Shown here: piece by piece, positions 32,379-43,130 of the stretch
How positions within the stretch are numbered: the first letter of the stretch is position 1
How the letters are laid out: every line of letters begins with the position of its first letter
Source of the DNA: Fusarium oxysporum f. sp. lycopersici 4287
Taxonomy: Eukaryota > Ascomycota > Sordariomycetes > Hypocreales > Nectriaceae
Direction of reading: 5' to 3'
NCBI RefSeq assembly: GCF_000149955.1
Contig: NC_030989.1
Span: 327,079-391,078, forward strand
DNA: 64,000 nucleotides
Made by a program: the position numbers and the translations under genes
Notes under the pieces: model-generated
What the model was told of the DNA's origin: nothing
Seen by the model: only the letters and a program-made list of their open reading frames with translations
The model's database searches: none

Positions 32379-33228
32379 CTTGACCCAGTCTGTAATAATT
32401 AAAGATCGTGGAGTAAACAGGGAGTGGAATCCGGGGAGAAAGAAAGATAAAGAAGGAGAAAATTATTAAAGTGGGTGGCGGGCGCTATCTTGAAATAGGT
32501 CTAAGCCCGGAACATGAAGCTATCGTGGAAAAAAAAATCTTTGCTGATAAGTTTGAGTCCCCACGTGGCCCACTGTTAGGCTAGCGTTAGAAGGTTTCTG
32601 GGCCTTCTAAATGCCTGAGGATCATGCACTAAACCTGACTGATAGTGCTGAAATGTCGGTATGCATGTGGGTCCCTTTGCGCTAGCGTATCAGTGTTTGG
32701 TTCCGATCACCTGGTTAAGGTTGCAGAGTTCATGACCAAACTGGCATGTCTCACGAAGCCACAGCCCAGACCCAATAGAACTGTGTAGGATTTAGATGGA
32801 GTTTTCACCTTGGAAGCAAAGTGAAAAGAAGAGTTCAACTTATAGGAAAGATTTGCTGCGTTGTAACATCTCAGGCCTCGAGGTTAGCTTTAGACCTAAA
32901 CTGACTTCTGTGTTATAATTGACCGAAGTAGTTTTCCTGCATTGTGCTGCTTCTTCTAAGGAGTCTCAATGTTGACTAGCTAATACAGACGCCATTACTT
33001 GAAATTAAAGAGAGTTATGACAGAAGTACTGGAATACATTATTCATATCAAGTACTCTCCAACAGTAATCATTACATCAAATTCACCCTTAGAGTGGTTT
33101 TCGGCCCCAAATAAAGCGCATGGGAAAGTAAGCTCCTATATCCTTCAACTCTGTCTCCAGATCTTGAACAAGATTATCCAACCTCTCATCCGGCAACGGC
33201 TTCAGAGAGGGGCTCAAGGCTATCACGA
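32379..33228. other. Intergenic
   Basis: About 850 bases. I see no supported gene. It holds the methyltransferase promoter on its left side. Confidence 0.5.
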
Positions 33229-34011
33229 TTAGTAGGGACCCCCAAGATCGTATCTAGACTCACTCTTGGCACCAGCCGCAAACCCCTTGGCGATAATCAA
33301 GTCCGCTCCAACCCCCAACCTCCCCAACTCCTCATCCGTGTTCCTCTTACCAACCGCCCTCATAGCTGTCATCTCTTGTACGTCCTCTAGCCCAGCTTCA
33401 ACCAACCAAGACTTCATCTTTGGTGCTTCGAGAGGATCTAGACCTGAGGCTTGACAGACAGCTCTGATACACGCAAACATATCGTGATACCTCGGGTTCT
33501 CATTCTCGAGAGTGGGGCAGATACGATCGCAGTCGCCAATTTGGATCCATCCACCTGGTTTGAGAAGTTTGATGTGATCACTCACCACGGCGCGTTGAGC
33601 TAAGCCGGAACCAGCGGCGATGAGAATCATGCGCATGTTGATGAGATCAAAACACCCATGCCATGATTCTGGCGGAGGATCCTTGATGTCTTGCTTTACA
33701 TAGCTGATTACATGCGTGGTCGTATTTGGGAAGAAAGAAGTATTGATATCAGTGCCGATGAAGGTATGTTGACCTTGAACTGGCTTAGGAATCGAGGACT
33801 GTGTATCACGCATCCAGATACCATCCGCAGTCCCGACATCGAGTACAGCTCGAGGCTGCGTTGAGAAGTCAATCGGCGGGAATATTAGTTTCTCTTCTGC
33901 TGCCTGCTTGAAACCAAGATGATAAATGGTCAATCGGCCTATGTCGCTGCTCACGTCTTGATCCTGGGCTTTGAGATACCACTCTGGTGTTGAGTATACA
34001 GCTTCTGACAT
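33229..34011 (-). CDS. SAM-dependent methyltransferase, UMTA/LaeA-like
   Basis: A single exon of 260 residues starts at the ATG at 34011. SAM motif I is AVLDVGTADGIWMRD near residue 55. An acidic motif lies in FIGTDIN, a motif II-like segment in CFDLINMRMILIA, and LLKPGGWIQIGDCD follows near residue 155. This is the class I Rossmann methyltransferase of the UMTA/LaeA type that is abundant in Fusarium secondary-metabolite and accessory regions. The N-terminal helix (RLTIYHLGFKQAAEEKL) matches the cap of that group. No biosynthetic backbone gene (PKS or NRPS) lies in this window, so it may act alone; the substrate is unknown. Confidence 0.82.
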   Translation of the reverse strand: MSEAVYSTPEWYLKAQDQDVSSDIGRLTIYHLGFKQAAEEKLIFPPIDFSTQPRAVLDVGTADGIWMRDTQSSIPKPVQGQHTFIGTDINTSFFPNTTTHVISYVKQDIKDPPPESWHGCFDLINMRMILIAAGSGLAQRAVVSDHIKLLKPGGWIQIGDCDRICPTLENENPRYHDMFACIRAVCQASGLDPLEAPKMKSWLVEAGLEDVQEMTAMRAVGKRNTDEELGRLGVGADLIIAKGFAAGAKSESRYDLGGPY

Positions 34012-34828
34012 TTTATGTTGTTCGTGATTGGTGAATGAGTCAGTAAGCTGAAGTTTAGGGACTGATGCTTGAGTGAGATACTCTGCTTATCTTTTTGTGA
34101 CAATTTCTGAAGCTGATGGCACGTGCCTGCTGAGCGGCACAGCTATTGCTTACTTGCATCCTTCTAGAGCTTTTCGAGGGGACTGATAGCCAATCGAAGT
34201 TTTGCATACGTGTTCCAGAAAAATGATACCAGCCTTATCAATGGAACTCAGTACACGACCCGACTACTCGGGTAATGCGGTCGGGTGCATGGCTTTTCGC
34301 ATACCGAATGACCATTGAGATTTCTGAACATGTGTCAACATCTGAGGTCTTCATAGATAACCTTATATAATATCGTGCGGATGTGCTTGGTGGCTTCATA
34401 AATTGACTCAACGGTTTGAGCTTAAGTTCAGATGTCAACACAAACGCGTACATCTGCCTGTACATCTTGAGGCAGGCATCAGAAGCTATTAGATGAATAA
34501 TATACGGGATCATTACTCTTCCAATTGTTTAGGAAGATCTCATCAATGTCACCGCACTTGAAAGCCGGATTCAATGTTTGTTATATCGCGAGAACTGTTG
34601 CAAGAGTCTTCGCCTCGACATGCATCTTTCGTATCGCTCGTTGAGATAGAAACCTTCTTTAAACCTTGACACTCGGATAGATTGTAATTGGATGCCCTCC
34701 ACAAGATGAATCTCAAAATTCCCCTCCAAATCCCCTTGCTGCAATGCTGAATAGCTTCACTTTGACGGCGTCCAACACGCTAGCCTACCAGCTTCCCTGC
34801 AAATCTATCCACCCGTGTGCTATAAATC
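34012..34828. other. Divergent intergenic region
   Basis: About 820 bases between the methyltransferase and kinase-like starts; no supported gene. Confidence 0.5.
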
Positions 34829-35951
34829 ATGACAAAAAAGCCCTGGCTGCCCCTAGACACAGGGCCAAAACTCCCCCCCTACAAAGGCAATCTGATGCAC
34901 AGGAACGTAAAGTTCCTCAAAGTCCTCGACGTGGACTCCGCCCACGGCACTGTCGTAAAGGCACGGATCGGCAGACAGCTCTACGCCATAAAATTTGTGA
35001 GTCGCCATCACTGTCTCAATACATCATCCTAATAGCTCGCAGTTCGTCAGCCCTCCAAGCGACGTCAACACCAGAGAAGTCTACGGCAACAGACCATTAT
35101 GGAGCTGCTGTCAAGCATTTGACTGGTATTTCTCACCGTTTGAGAACGAATGCCGAGCTTTCGGCAGACTGAAGGAGCAGAGAGCCGAGTTCATCGCTGT
35201 CAAGGTCTACGGATGGGTTGCTCTCACGGCAAAACAGATTGAGAGAAAGCTCGTTGCGGCGGGGGCGAAAGGACGTGGACTGAATGGATTTCCACCTGGT
35301 ACACTCTACGGTATTGTCAAAGACTGGGTTGACATGGCCCCGTATCACGATTCAAAGCAACGCGAGACCCATGACCAGATGGTGGCGGTGAAACATTTCC
35401 CCAGAATGCTTAAAGATATCCATAAGCTTCATTTTCTGGGGATAGTGATCCGAGACTTGAAACCAGATCAGTACATCGACGGTGTCCTGGTCGATCTCAG
35501 TCTCGCCTCTACAGTTCCCCATCCCTACGGCCCATCAGCCGCTGGCAGAGAAAGTCCCTGGCAACCACGCTGGACGTACGAAAGCCTCGCAGCATGGGAC
35601 CTGTACTCCTTCCAATGTCACGTCATTGATTTCTGGAAGCACAACTCCAAAGTATTCTTCAGAAGACGGCGTCGAAACGGTATACCAAAGACCTGCAACT
35701 TGGTAGCGTACCCTGTAGCTAAATGTCGACAACGGCGCTTCGTACGTTCAGGACGGTTCGTGCCAATCTTGAACTACTATGAGGAGGTGTTAGCGATGGT
35801 AACAAAGCCGAAATATGATCCGCTGGATTTTCTCAGGAGAAATCCGGGGTATCCGATGTATATCGCGCCGTTTGGCGTTCCAGCAAGAGCGCCGCCGCCT
35901 AGAAGAAGACCGAGGATGAGACAGAGCGATTCTTGTTGTGCTGTTATGTAG
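34829..35951 (+). CDS. FTA2-like kinase-fold protein with C-terminal CaaX box
   Basis: Two exons, 34829-34996 and 35043-35951, encode 358 residues; the 46-nt intron has gtgagt and cgcag ends and is in phase 0. A degraded protein kinase fold is visible: strand HGTVVKARIGRQLYAIKF with a candidate lysine, then FENECRAFGRLKEQ, IAVKVYGW, and IVIRDLKPDQYIDGVLVDLSL. The last segment resembles the catalytic loop, but the usual Asn is replaced and the DFG is VDL. The ECRAFGRLKE pattern is that of the fungal proteins grouped with the Sim4 kinetochore subunit FTA2, many of which are not kinetochore proteins. The protein ends in a polybasic stretch (RRRPRMRQ) and CCAVM. The last four residues, CAVM, form a farnesyl-type CaaX box, so membrane attachment is likely. 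Confidence 0.72.
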
Positions 35952-36273
35952 CGTGTTCAGCTCTACTATTTAGTTATCGAGTAGTCGGTGTTGAATAGAG
36001 TATGAGCTTTGATCTGGAAAGCGCAGTGAGCGGCCTTCGGAAATGCACTTGATATGATCGACATGAAATACATCAGATTCCATCTAGCGTCTGGCTACAT
36101 AAGAAAACCTGTTGGAGGGCGCGTATACACTAGACAGGGCATGGGTTACTAGTGTAATCACATTCAGGCTATTGTAGGTATCTCGTCTCAAAAGTCCCGC
36201 GGTAATGCAGAAAATATGTTATTTCCAGAAATATGTTCAAGTGAGGTAAACAAAACGAACGCATTGGCACATC
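35952..36273. other. Short convergent intergenic region
   Basis: About 320 bases between two 3' ends; nothing seen. Confidence 0.45.
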
Positions 36274-37092
36274 TTATACCATGTTGATACCAAGGAAACT
36301 ACCAAATCCAACAGCCATAACTCCCCAACTCCAAGAAGTAATAGACCCTGCTGAGCATCCATCATCATCGTGACTCTTCTTTTTGGTAGGGCTCGCGGAT
36401 GAACTTTCGCTATCATCATCATCATCGGCGGCAGAACCGGAACCGCTCTTGGAACCGCTGCTAGAACCACTGCTGTCATCACCACTGCTGCCACTAGAGC
36501 CACTGCTTCCACTGCTCCCACTGTCTCCAGAGTCCGATCCTGAACTTCCATGGTGAATCTTCCTCTTGCAAAGCTTGTTGCTCGCTGTCTCTGTCGCTTT
36601 CGAAGCGGTTGATTTGGTACTCGTGGTCTTTCTCTTCTTGAGATCAACAAAAGTGATAGGTGTCATCCAGAGTTCACTCTCCGACGAAGGAATTGTTCTG
36701 GACTGCACGGATGCAGTCTGGGTTGCGGTAATAGTAGCGCACACAGCTGAGCCTGAGCCCAGGGAGCAATCATATGTTGTTGAGCTGACAGCAAGATGCA
36801 TGCTTGACTCTTCGTAAGTCACAGTAATTCCGTGAAAGTCTCCATCGCAGGAGTATGAAGTGCCAAAGTTTGTCTGGCAAGCGAGAAGATATTCCGTCTT
36901 TGAGCCAGTTTCTGTAATAAGGGAGGCGTAGATATTCGTTGCACTTCCTGTCTTTCTCGGAGGTAAAAAGACAGTTTCAGTAGAGTATTTGGTAGTGCTC
37001 TTTGCCGCATCAGCCATGTACGGCACGAGAGCGAGAAGACTGATAGTAATCGAAGACCGCATGATAGTGTTTGTATGTCTGGTTGAGAGCAT
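36274..37092 (-). CDS. Serine-rich cell-surface protein, probably GPI-anchored
   Basis: A single frame of 272 residues starts at 37092; the ATG at 37059 (MRSSITIS) is the better start because it begins the signal peptide directly (LLALVPYMADAA cleavage region). The ectodomain has two likely disulphide pairs (LLACQTNFGTSYSCDGD, TYDCSLGSGSAVCATIT) over about residues 35-125. A Thr/Lys-rich spacer follows, then a low-complexity GSS repeat and an Asp/Ser tract. The C-terminus has a small-residue omega-like site (CSAG) followed by a hydrophobic tail (WGVMAVGFGSFLGINMV), which fits GPI attachment. The long Ser stretch should be O-mannosylated. Such proteins line the fungal wall or plasma membrane; no enzyme domain is seen. 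Confidence 0.7.
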   Translation of the reverse strand: MLSTRHTNTIMRSSITISLLALVPYMADAAKSTTKYSTETVFLPPRKTGSATNIYASLITETGSKTEYLLACQTNFGTSYSCDGDFHGITVTYEESSMHLAVSSTTYDCSLGSGSAVCATITATQTASVQSRTIPSSESELWMTPITFVDLKKRKTTSTKSTASKATETASNKLCKRKIHHGSSGSDSGDSGSSGSSGSSGSSGDDSSGSSSGSKSGSGSAADDDDDSESSSASPTKKKSHDDDGCSAGSITSWSWGVMAVGFGSFLGINMV

Positions 37093-37861
37093 TGAGTCTG
37101 CAATGTCTAGGGAGGGGCGGGAAATGAGCTGAATATTTATCCTTAACCCAATTAACCCTCAAAATCCTTCAGGAACCATGTCGTCCAATAATCAGTGACA
37201 TTCCCCTACAACGCCACTGGCAACCCTTGCTTACAGCTCAGCCCTGGGAGACAGGGGTAAGCGAGTGAATCATCTCGTCTAACAAGCTTATTTGGTGGCA
37301 GTTTATGCTTGTTTTCCGCAGCCACTACCGTCCCGTTATGGTGTATCAAAAGAAGCATGGTATGAAAGGGGGAATTGATCCTCTGCTGATGGAATTGAGG
37401 TAGCCCGTCTCTTTGATGACCGTCTTAGTCTGACCAAGGTTGTCGACGTGGCTGTCTACTGTCCATTCAGAGAGAGAGATATAGGAACCTTGTGAATAGC
37501 TGCTCAATTGGTGCGCATAGCCTATGTCAGTCAATCATGTATTTCCCGAGGTTCACCGCCATGCCTTCGTGGGATCTTGGCAGGAGGTCGCTATTCAGCC
37601 CTATCATTTGGCTAGGCATCCTCTGTATCAGAACATGGACCAATGAGGCTATGGCAGTTCCTCCTCGTGTATATCGCCCGATTGAGTAGGTATTTTTACA
37701 GTTGTAGTCCTATTGCAGAGGATTTGCCTTGACTACAAACCGAGGCCTCCAGGTTCAAATGCCCCGCTCCGAGATGATAATCCGAGCCGATGAGCTCAGC
37801 TTCAATGACGTAGCGTAACCGATCGACTCTAACTTCGTGATAACCTCACTTCAAACTCAAA
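37093..37861. other. Divergent intergenic region
   Basis: About 770 bases between the Ser-rich protein and CHK-kinase starts; no supported gene. Confidence 0.5.
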
Positions 37862-39109
37862 ATGGCAGACACGAGCTCCCGACGAGTCGCCGAGGTACTT
37901 CTTGAACCTAAAGGCTTGAAGATTACTTCCTTCCAAGAAATACAATCTCTTTGGGCAGGATACGGTCATATCTGCGCTCTCACCGCAAAACCAAAAGACG
38001 CCGAAACAGCTGGCAGAGTGCGCAAGTACCTGCATGCAGCCGAGTCAAACAATACGTTCTTTCTCATTCTGAAGCTTATATCGCCGCCGCCTGGCCCCAC
38101 AGATGAGGGTCATCTACGCAAGATACTGAGTTACGACGTTGAGCAGTATTTCTACGAACATGTTGCTCCTCAATTGGATGACGATGTTGCAGTGGCTCAC
38201 TGCCTGACGTCGAGTTGGGAGTCGAAGCATGAAGATGGAGAATTGAGGGGTCTCACAGCTACAATTCTTACCGATTTGAGAGTCAAATTCCCCGTGGAAG
38301 GAGGGAAGCGATCTGTTCTGAGCCCGCGACAAGTTGAGTCTGCTCTGGAGTGGCTGGCCAAATTTCACAGCAACTCGTGGAAATTCCTACCTGCGAACTT
38401 GGGTGAATATCTCCTCCCTCCTCTGGAGGAATTCAAGCGAAGAGATGCGGGTGAAGCTGGAGGAAGCAAGTTATGGTTGAACGGGGGATACACTTATCTC
38501 GCGACTCGACGCACAGAGTACAAGTCCCTTGCTGGCGATACATACTCCGAGTGGTCAGAGGCGTTTTGCGCGCCTTTTCAGGGATCGGATAAGTCGACTG
38601 CTGAAGTGGTAGCTGACTTCCTCACACCAACTGGTCGACCCTTCGAGACGCTCATCCACGGCGATGTCAAGTCTGAGAATCTCTTTACTACCGAGCTGGG
38701 AGATAATGTCTGCTTCTTCGACTTTCAATACGTCGGTCTCGGACTGGGAGTCTGCGATTTGGCCAAGTTGTTTACATGCTCCGTCCCCCTCGACATGCTA
38801 ACCGACTGTCCATCTCTACCAGAAGAAATGGACATGGACCGTGGTGAAAAGGCTTTATTGTATCTCTACCATGAGACCTTGTTGAGCCGTCGGCCATCTG
38901 ACAAGGAACCCTTGGACTATGATTGGGATACTCTTGTTCGACATTGGGAGTGTGCTCTTGTTGATTGGTGTCGCTTCCAAGCATCGTGGGGATTCTGGGG
39001 AAACACGGAGTGGCTTGAGGCGAGAGTTAGGCATATTCTCAAAGATGCTGAGTGGAGAGAGTGGTTGCAGAAGGAGGTTTCTGATACAGGAAGATATTCC
39101 AGCATATAG
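37862..39109 (+). CDS. CHK/APH-like small-molecule kinase
   Basis: A single exon encodes 415 residues. The fold is that of aminoglycoside/choline-type kinases: FFLILKLISPP with a candidate ATP lysine near residue 70, YDVEQYFYEHVAPQL, ALEWLAKFHSNSW, then the catalytic HGDVKSENL near residue 277 and the metal aspartate in FFDFQYVG. The later helix CDLAKLFTC and the order of elements match the CHK (ecdysteroid-kinase-like, DUF1679-related) branch better than true choline kinase. Fungal members are uncharacterised. It should phosphorylate a hydroxyl of a small molecule in the cytosol; the substrate is unknown. Confidence 0.82.
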   Translation: MADTSSRRVAEVLLEPKGLKITSFQEIQSLWAGYGHICALTAKPKDAETAGRVRKYLHAAESNNTFFLILKLISPPPGPTDEGHLRKILSYDVEQYFYEHVAPQLDDDVAVAHCLTSSWESKHEDGELRGLTATILTDLRVKFPVEGGKRSVLSPRQVESALEWLAKFHSNSWKFLPANLGEYLLPPLEEFKRRDAGEAGGSKLWLNGGYTYLATRRTEYKSLAGDTYSEWSEAFCAPFQGSDKSTAEVVADFLTPTGRPFETLIHGDVKSENLFTTELGDNVCFFDFQYVGLGLGVCDLAKLFTCSVPLDMLTDCPSLPEEMDMDRGEKALLYLYHETLLSRRPSDKEPLDYDWDTLVRHWECALVDWCRFQASWGFWGNTEWLEARVRHILKDAEWREWLQKEVSDTGRYSSI

Positions 39110-39295
39110 ACAACAAACGAATAGATTTGTATTTGATTAGTCAATCAGGTTTCTAGTGGTTGCGCTTTGACAACCTGATCTCTTGGTAATGGTCTGTTGA
39201 TATCAATTTGATACAGCTCCGCAGGTATCCTCAAGGCCACCCCAGACTTGATACATCCAAGGTGGTACTGACCTTCCATCCCAGCACAGTTCTAT

Positions 39296-42200
39296 CTACT
39301 GCATCCCCTTCTTCAGGAAGAATGCAGCGAGCTTCGCAACCTGTTCCAGCTGTTGAAGTGGAACACCCTCACTCCGCGACAGCTTTTCTGAAAGCCCACT
39401 AAACGTCTTCCAAACTTCGATGTATTTGTTATTCGTGTTCGAATCGGTGCCTATCCAATTCAGCGCATATGCCATCTGCGCGCGCTCCTGTATGTTCTTC
39501 AAATCCTCCTCATCGATAGAGCTATGATAGTAGTCGAAGGCAACCTTGGGCTCAAGTCGCTTCAACTCTCTGGTGTATATGACACCTAGCCTCACACACT
39601 CGATGACAAGAGCAGCTAGGCCTGTGGCTAGGCCGTTGGCCACAGAACTACCCGAGTGGGCTTCGAACTTCTCCAGCTGAGTTTTCATTTCATTGGTGTC
39701 GACGACAACTTCGTGGCCGGGGAGGATAAAGTCTATGTTATGGGAATCGCCGACTGTTTCGAGTATGTTTCCTGTTGCCTTGGCCGCGCCGATCCTGAAG
39801 CATTGATTGCTGCTTCCATGCGGGTAGCTGAGGTCCGCCGACTGTCCTTGGTCGCTGGCGGCGCAGAATATGAGGATACGATGTTTGTCGATGGCGTTGA
39901 GAATCGCCCTGTTGAACTCGCCCTTCAACTCTCCTTCCGGTGGCTTGATAGTCCACGACATGCAGATAATTTGAGACCCTCTCTCTGCGGCGTAATCAAT
40001 AGCCTTGCCGGTCAGAAGATGCCTGTTATATGGGGGAGCGAACTTACCTTTACTGCGCTATCCGCTCTGATCTGAAGTTTATCCGAGTTCCCTGCTCGGA
40101 ATGTCTGAAGCTTGATGACATGGATGACAGCGCTGGGACAAATCTTGTGAATCAGCCTGGCCATCAATGTCCCGTGTCCTGAAGGCGAGCTCCAGTACGG
40201 CGGCACACGTGGTGTTGGACGTTCATCACGATAGTCAAAGCTTTTGCCCAAAAAGGTGCGATCCCTAGTGTCGTTGAGATCAGGATGCATGAAATCGACG
40301 CCATCATCGATCAGGGCGACTTCCACTGGCTTTAGAGATGGTTTGGTGTCCCTGAGAGCTTTGATCTGCTTGAAACGTCTGGAAAAGTCCTCCATGCACT
40401 TCATCCACTTGTGTGGATCGATTGATCGCTCTAGAGGCTGAGGTCTAGCGTCAGGGGCTTGAATCTCGGTCACCCGTCGACCGCCTCCCGTTTTGGGCGG
40501 GTTTACTTTAGGCGGATGTTTCCCCTCTGGCCAAGACTGGCGTAATCTTTCTTCAAATACTTTGATGTTCTCTAGAGTTCTGTCGCGAGACTCAAGGCCC
40601 TATTGCAAGAGATGTTAGTGCTAACACAACACGACAGCAAGGGACTGGGTCGCTGATAGACATGCCTCATCCTGGGACAGATGAATAACTTCAAGCGTCG
40701 GTATCATGGCTAGACCTTCCTTCTCAGACCATGCTCTGAGAGTTGAGTTACTGCCACTCCATTGGAGGTGAATCTCGCGTAGGTGCGTCCCAATCTTGCG
40801 AAGGCAGAGCGCATCCAAGTCCAGTCGTCTCCAGTCGAGTATTTCAACACCCTAAATTCATCAGTCTAAGAGCATTACAATAGATATATCTCACACCTAC
40901 CAGGTCCTTCAGACACTCCTCGATCGCCTCATCACTGTGCGAAGGCTTTTCCATATCTTCAACAACAACCTATTCTTTCATTAGTATTCGGACATAGGTG
41001 ACTTCCACAGAGATCTTACCTTGATGATTCTAGTTACTGGTTTTGCCCGCAACCAGTCAAAGAAAAATACCATGTCCTAAGCAAGTCATCAGTATACGTA
41101 CAACAAGAAGCAAGATTGTCTCTCACCTTTCTCCCTTGATGCCTCACATCTGGCTGTTCTCTACTGCCCTTTAGTCGAACTTGCGGAAATCCCACGTACT
41201 GCAGTGCTGTATCGAACTTCAAATGGCCGAAATGCTTCTTAAAGTCATTCTCACTGAGGGTGTTGGGCGGCCCAAAGTCAAACCAGAACTCTTTGGCTGG
41301 ACATCTTGTTAGCTAGAAATCTTGGGTGAAAGCTCCATGTGCTGATAGTGGTTGATGAAGGCCTAACCACAGTACCTGTAGATTCTGGGGGCAAAGGGAA
41401 CCCTTCTTACCTGGCTCATCCTGCAACCTCAAACTCTCAGCTGCCTTTTCTGGACTCTGTCTACGCAAGGCCTCCAGTTTCAGTAGGTCACTGATCATGT
41501 TTGCTGCCTCTTGCGTCTCTTTCTCCTTGCTGAGAGGGTTATCAGCCACGGCTGGCCGAGTGATCTTTTGAACTGCTTCAGTCTTGACACGAGTAAGTGG
41601 TGCCAAGTTTGGAGATTGAAGAGGAGTAGTGACGCCTTGTGGTGTCAAGGCGATTGAACCTCTGCGCTTCGAAGCTGAGTCTCCCTTATCTCTAGGCGGT
41701 GGCGGACCCATACTCGACCTTTCTGGACCGGACTTCTCTGGTCTCGCTGATACTCTCTTTGCATCCTTCTTTGGATCTAGTCCCTTCTCGTGCCTGGGAT
41801 CAACCTTTTTGGGGGCCCCTGATTTGAGCTCTTGGCTGGCTATATCCTGAGCATGTCTGCGTCGGCTCTCTAGCACCTTCTTCCGAGTATGGTGGTGATA
41901 CTGATATACCGATATAGTCCGATTGACGTCTTCTGGGTCCTGAATTGGTATGTCTAAAAGACCGTGACATGTGCGTAAAAGTTCACTGACCACGCCCACT
42001 TGGCTCTTGCAACAATACTCATAATCGACAGCCCGATGGAGAGGGGTGCGACCTTTGCTATCCCTCACAAAGAACATCTGTCGAGGTGAAAAGCGACACA
42101 TGTTACTAAACGCATCTTGTCTGTTCTTTCCATCATCAGCGACGCATGCAGCAGCAGCATGTAAGCATGTCGTCTCATCGCCGCCATCCCAATTCTCGTA

Positions 42201-42731
42201 CTTCTTTAACATCAGAGCTTTGTAATCTTCGTATGTTCTCTCTCTCATTCTCAAGCATACTGAGTAATAGAAGGAAATGTTGACCTTCAGAAGCGCGGTG
42301 GTCAGAGGAACACGACCTTTGTTATCCGGTGACCATACTAAGACTGCCGGCAGTTTTCGAACAGCTTGCATCATCACCCACTGCAGGCTGACAGGTGGCT
42401 TGTGAGTTCTGTAGTTGTATTCTGCCAGGTAATGAAGGAAATTCCTCCTTTCATCATCTGTCTTTTCACTCCATTCGGCCCGCCTGTCATTGACAAATTT
42501 TGCTCTCAGACTCTTCTTCTCTTCTTCATCCAAATCAGCGCTGAGCAGCTTCTTGGATAGTTTGCGTGCTTCTTCGAGATCCAGCTCAAACTTGGCCTTA
42601 ACGTGATCCTCGTCTGGTTCAACTTCTGAAGCAACCAGAAAGTCATTCGGATCGAGGTCGTCGTCGTAGTCATCATCCTCTTCTTCATGCGCATGGGGCA
42701 GGCTTTTAGAAGGTTCCTCAGTGGGATTCAT
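39296..42731 (-). CDS. Ankyrin-like repeat plus subtilisin-like (S8) protease fusion
   Basis: Seven exons: 41411-42731, 41127-41296, 41020-41076, 40901-40969, 40666-40851, 40048-40599 and 39296-40003, all in phase, giving 1020 residues. I start at the ATG at 42731; the frame is open 50 codons further up but that part looks like leader. The N-terminus is acidic; ankyrin-like repeats follow (KGRVPLTTALLKV, ETTCLHAAAACVADD, KGRTPLHRAVDYEY, about residues 130-260). A charged linker and a small LRR-like patch come next. The S8 domain (about 690-950) has aspartate in VALIDDGVDF, histidine in SGHGTLMARL and serine in HSGSSVANGL. The oxyanion position reads FCAASDQG, Asp in place of Asn. The intron at 40600-40665 appears to use a GC donor. 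It is probably an intracellular NLR-type protease, head-to-head with a gene of unknown function. Confidence 0.82.
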
Positions 42732-43130
42732 CGTGGTTTGGACAAACAATGAGAGACTCAGCTGGATGGTGAAATGAACAAGAAGCTCAATTGGATGGGT
42801 AGAGCCTGCATGCGAAAGTTCAGAGAACCTCGCAATAGGTATCATCAGCCCTGTCTTGGCGACATCCACCCATTCTCCCATGATTGGCTTTCTACCCGCT
42901 CAGAGACCTGCATGGTCAGCATGTGCCGCCCTCTATAGCCTGATCTGATTTGATCATAGGTACCTCAAGAGGTACCGTCCAAGTCGAAGTTATTTATAAA
43001 CATCCGAGAAAGGGTTAGTAGGAAGATGAGGATTCTAATTCATATATATTTGAACCCATACTCTTTCATCAAACACTTGGACAATTAGAAATATGGACTC
43101 TGCGCAGTAGAGGTCAGCAACGTCACAGCG
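42732..43130. promoter_or_regulatory. Shared 400-base bidirectional promoter region
   Basis: This stretch separates the divergent starts of the ankyrin-S8 gene and the 294-residue gene. It contains the small inverted repeat ggtacctcaagaggtacc at 42959-42976. Its compactness suggests the two genes could be co-expressed, which is inference. Confidence 0.4.

Noticed and set aside
42732..42881. 50-residue N-terminal extension of the ankyrin-S8 protein
   Set aside because: The extension is uncharged leader-like sequence; the acidic MNPTEEPS start at 42731 fits the family better.
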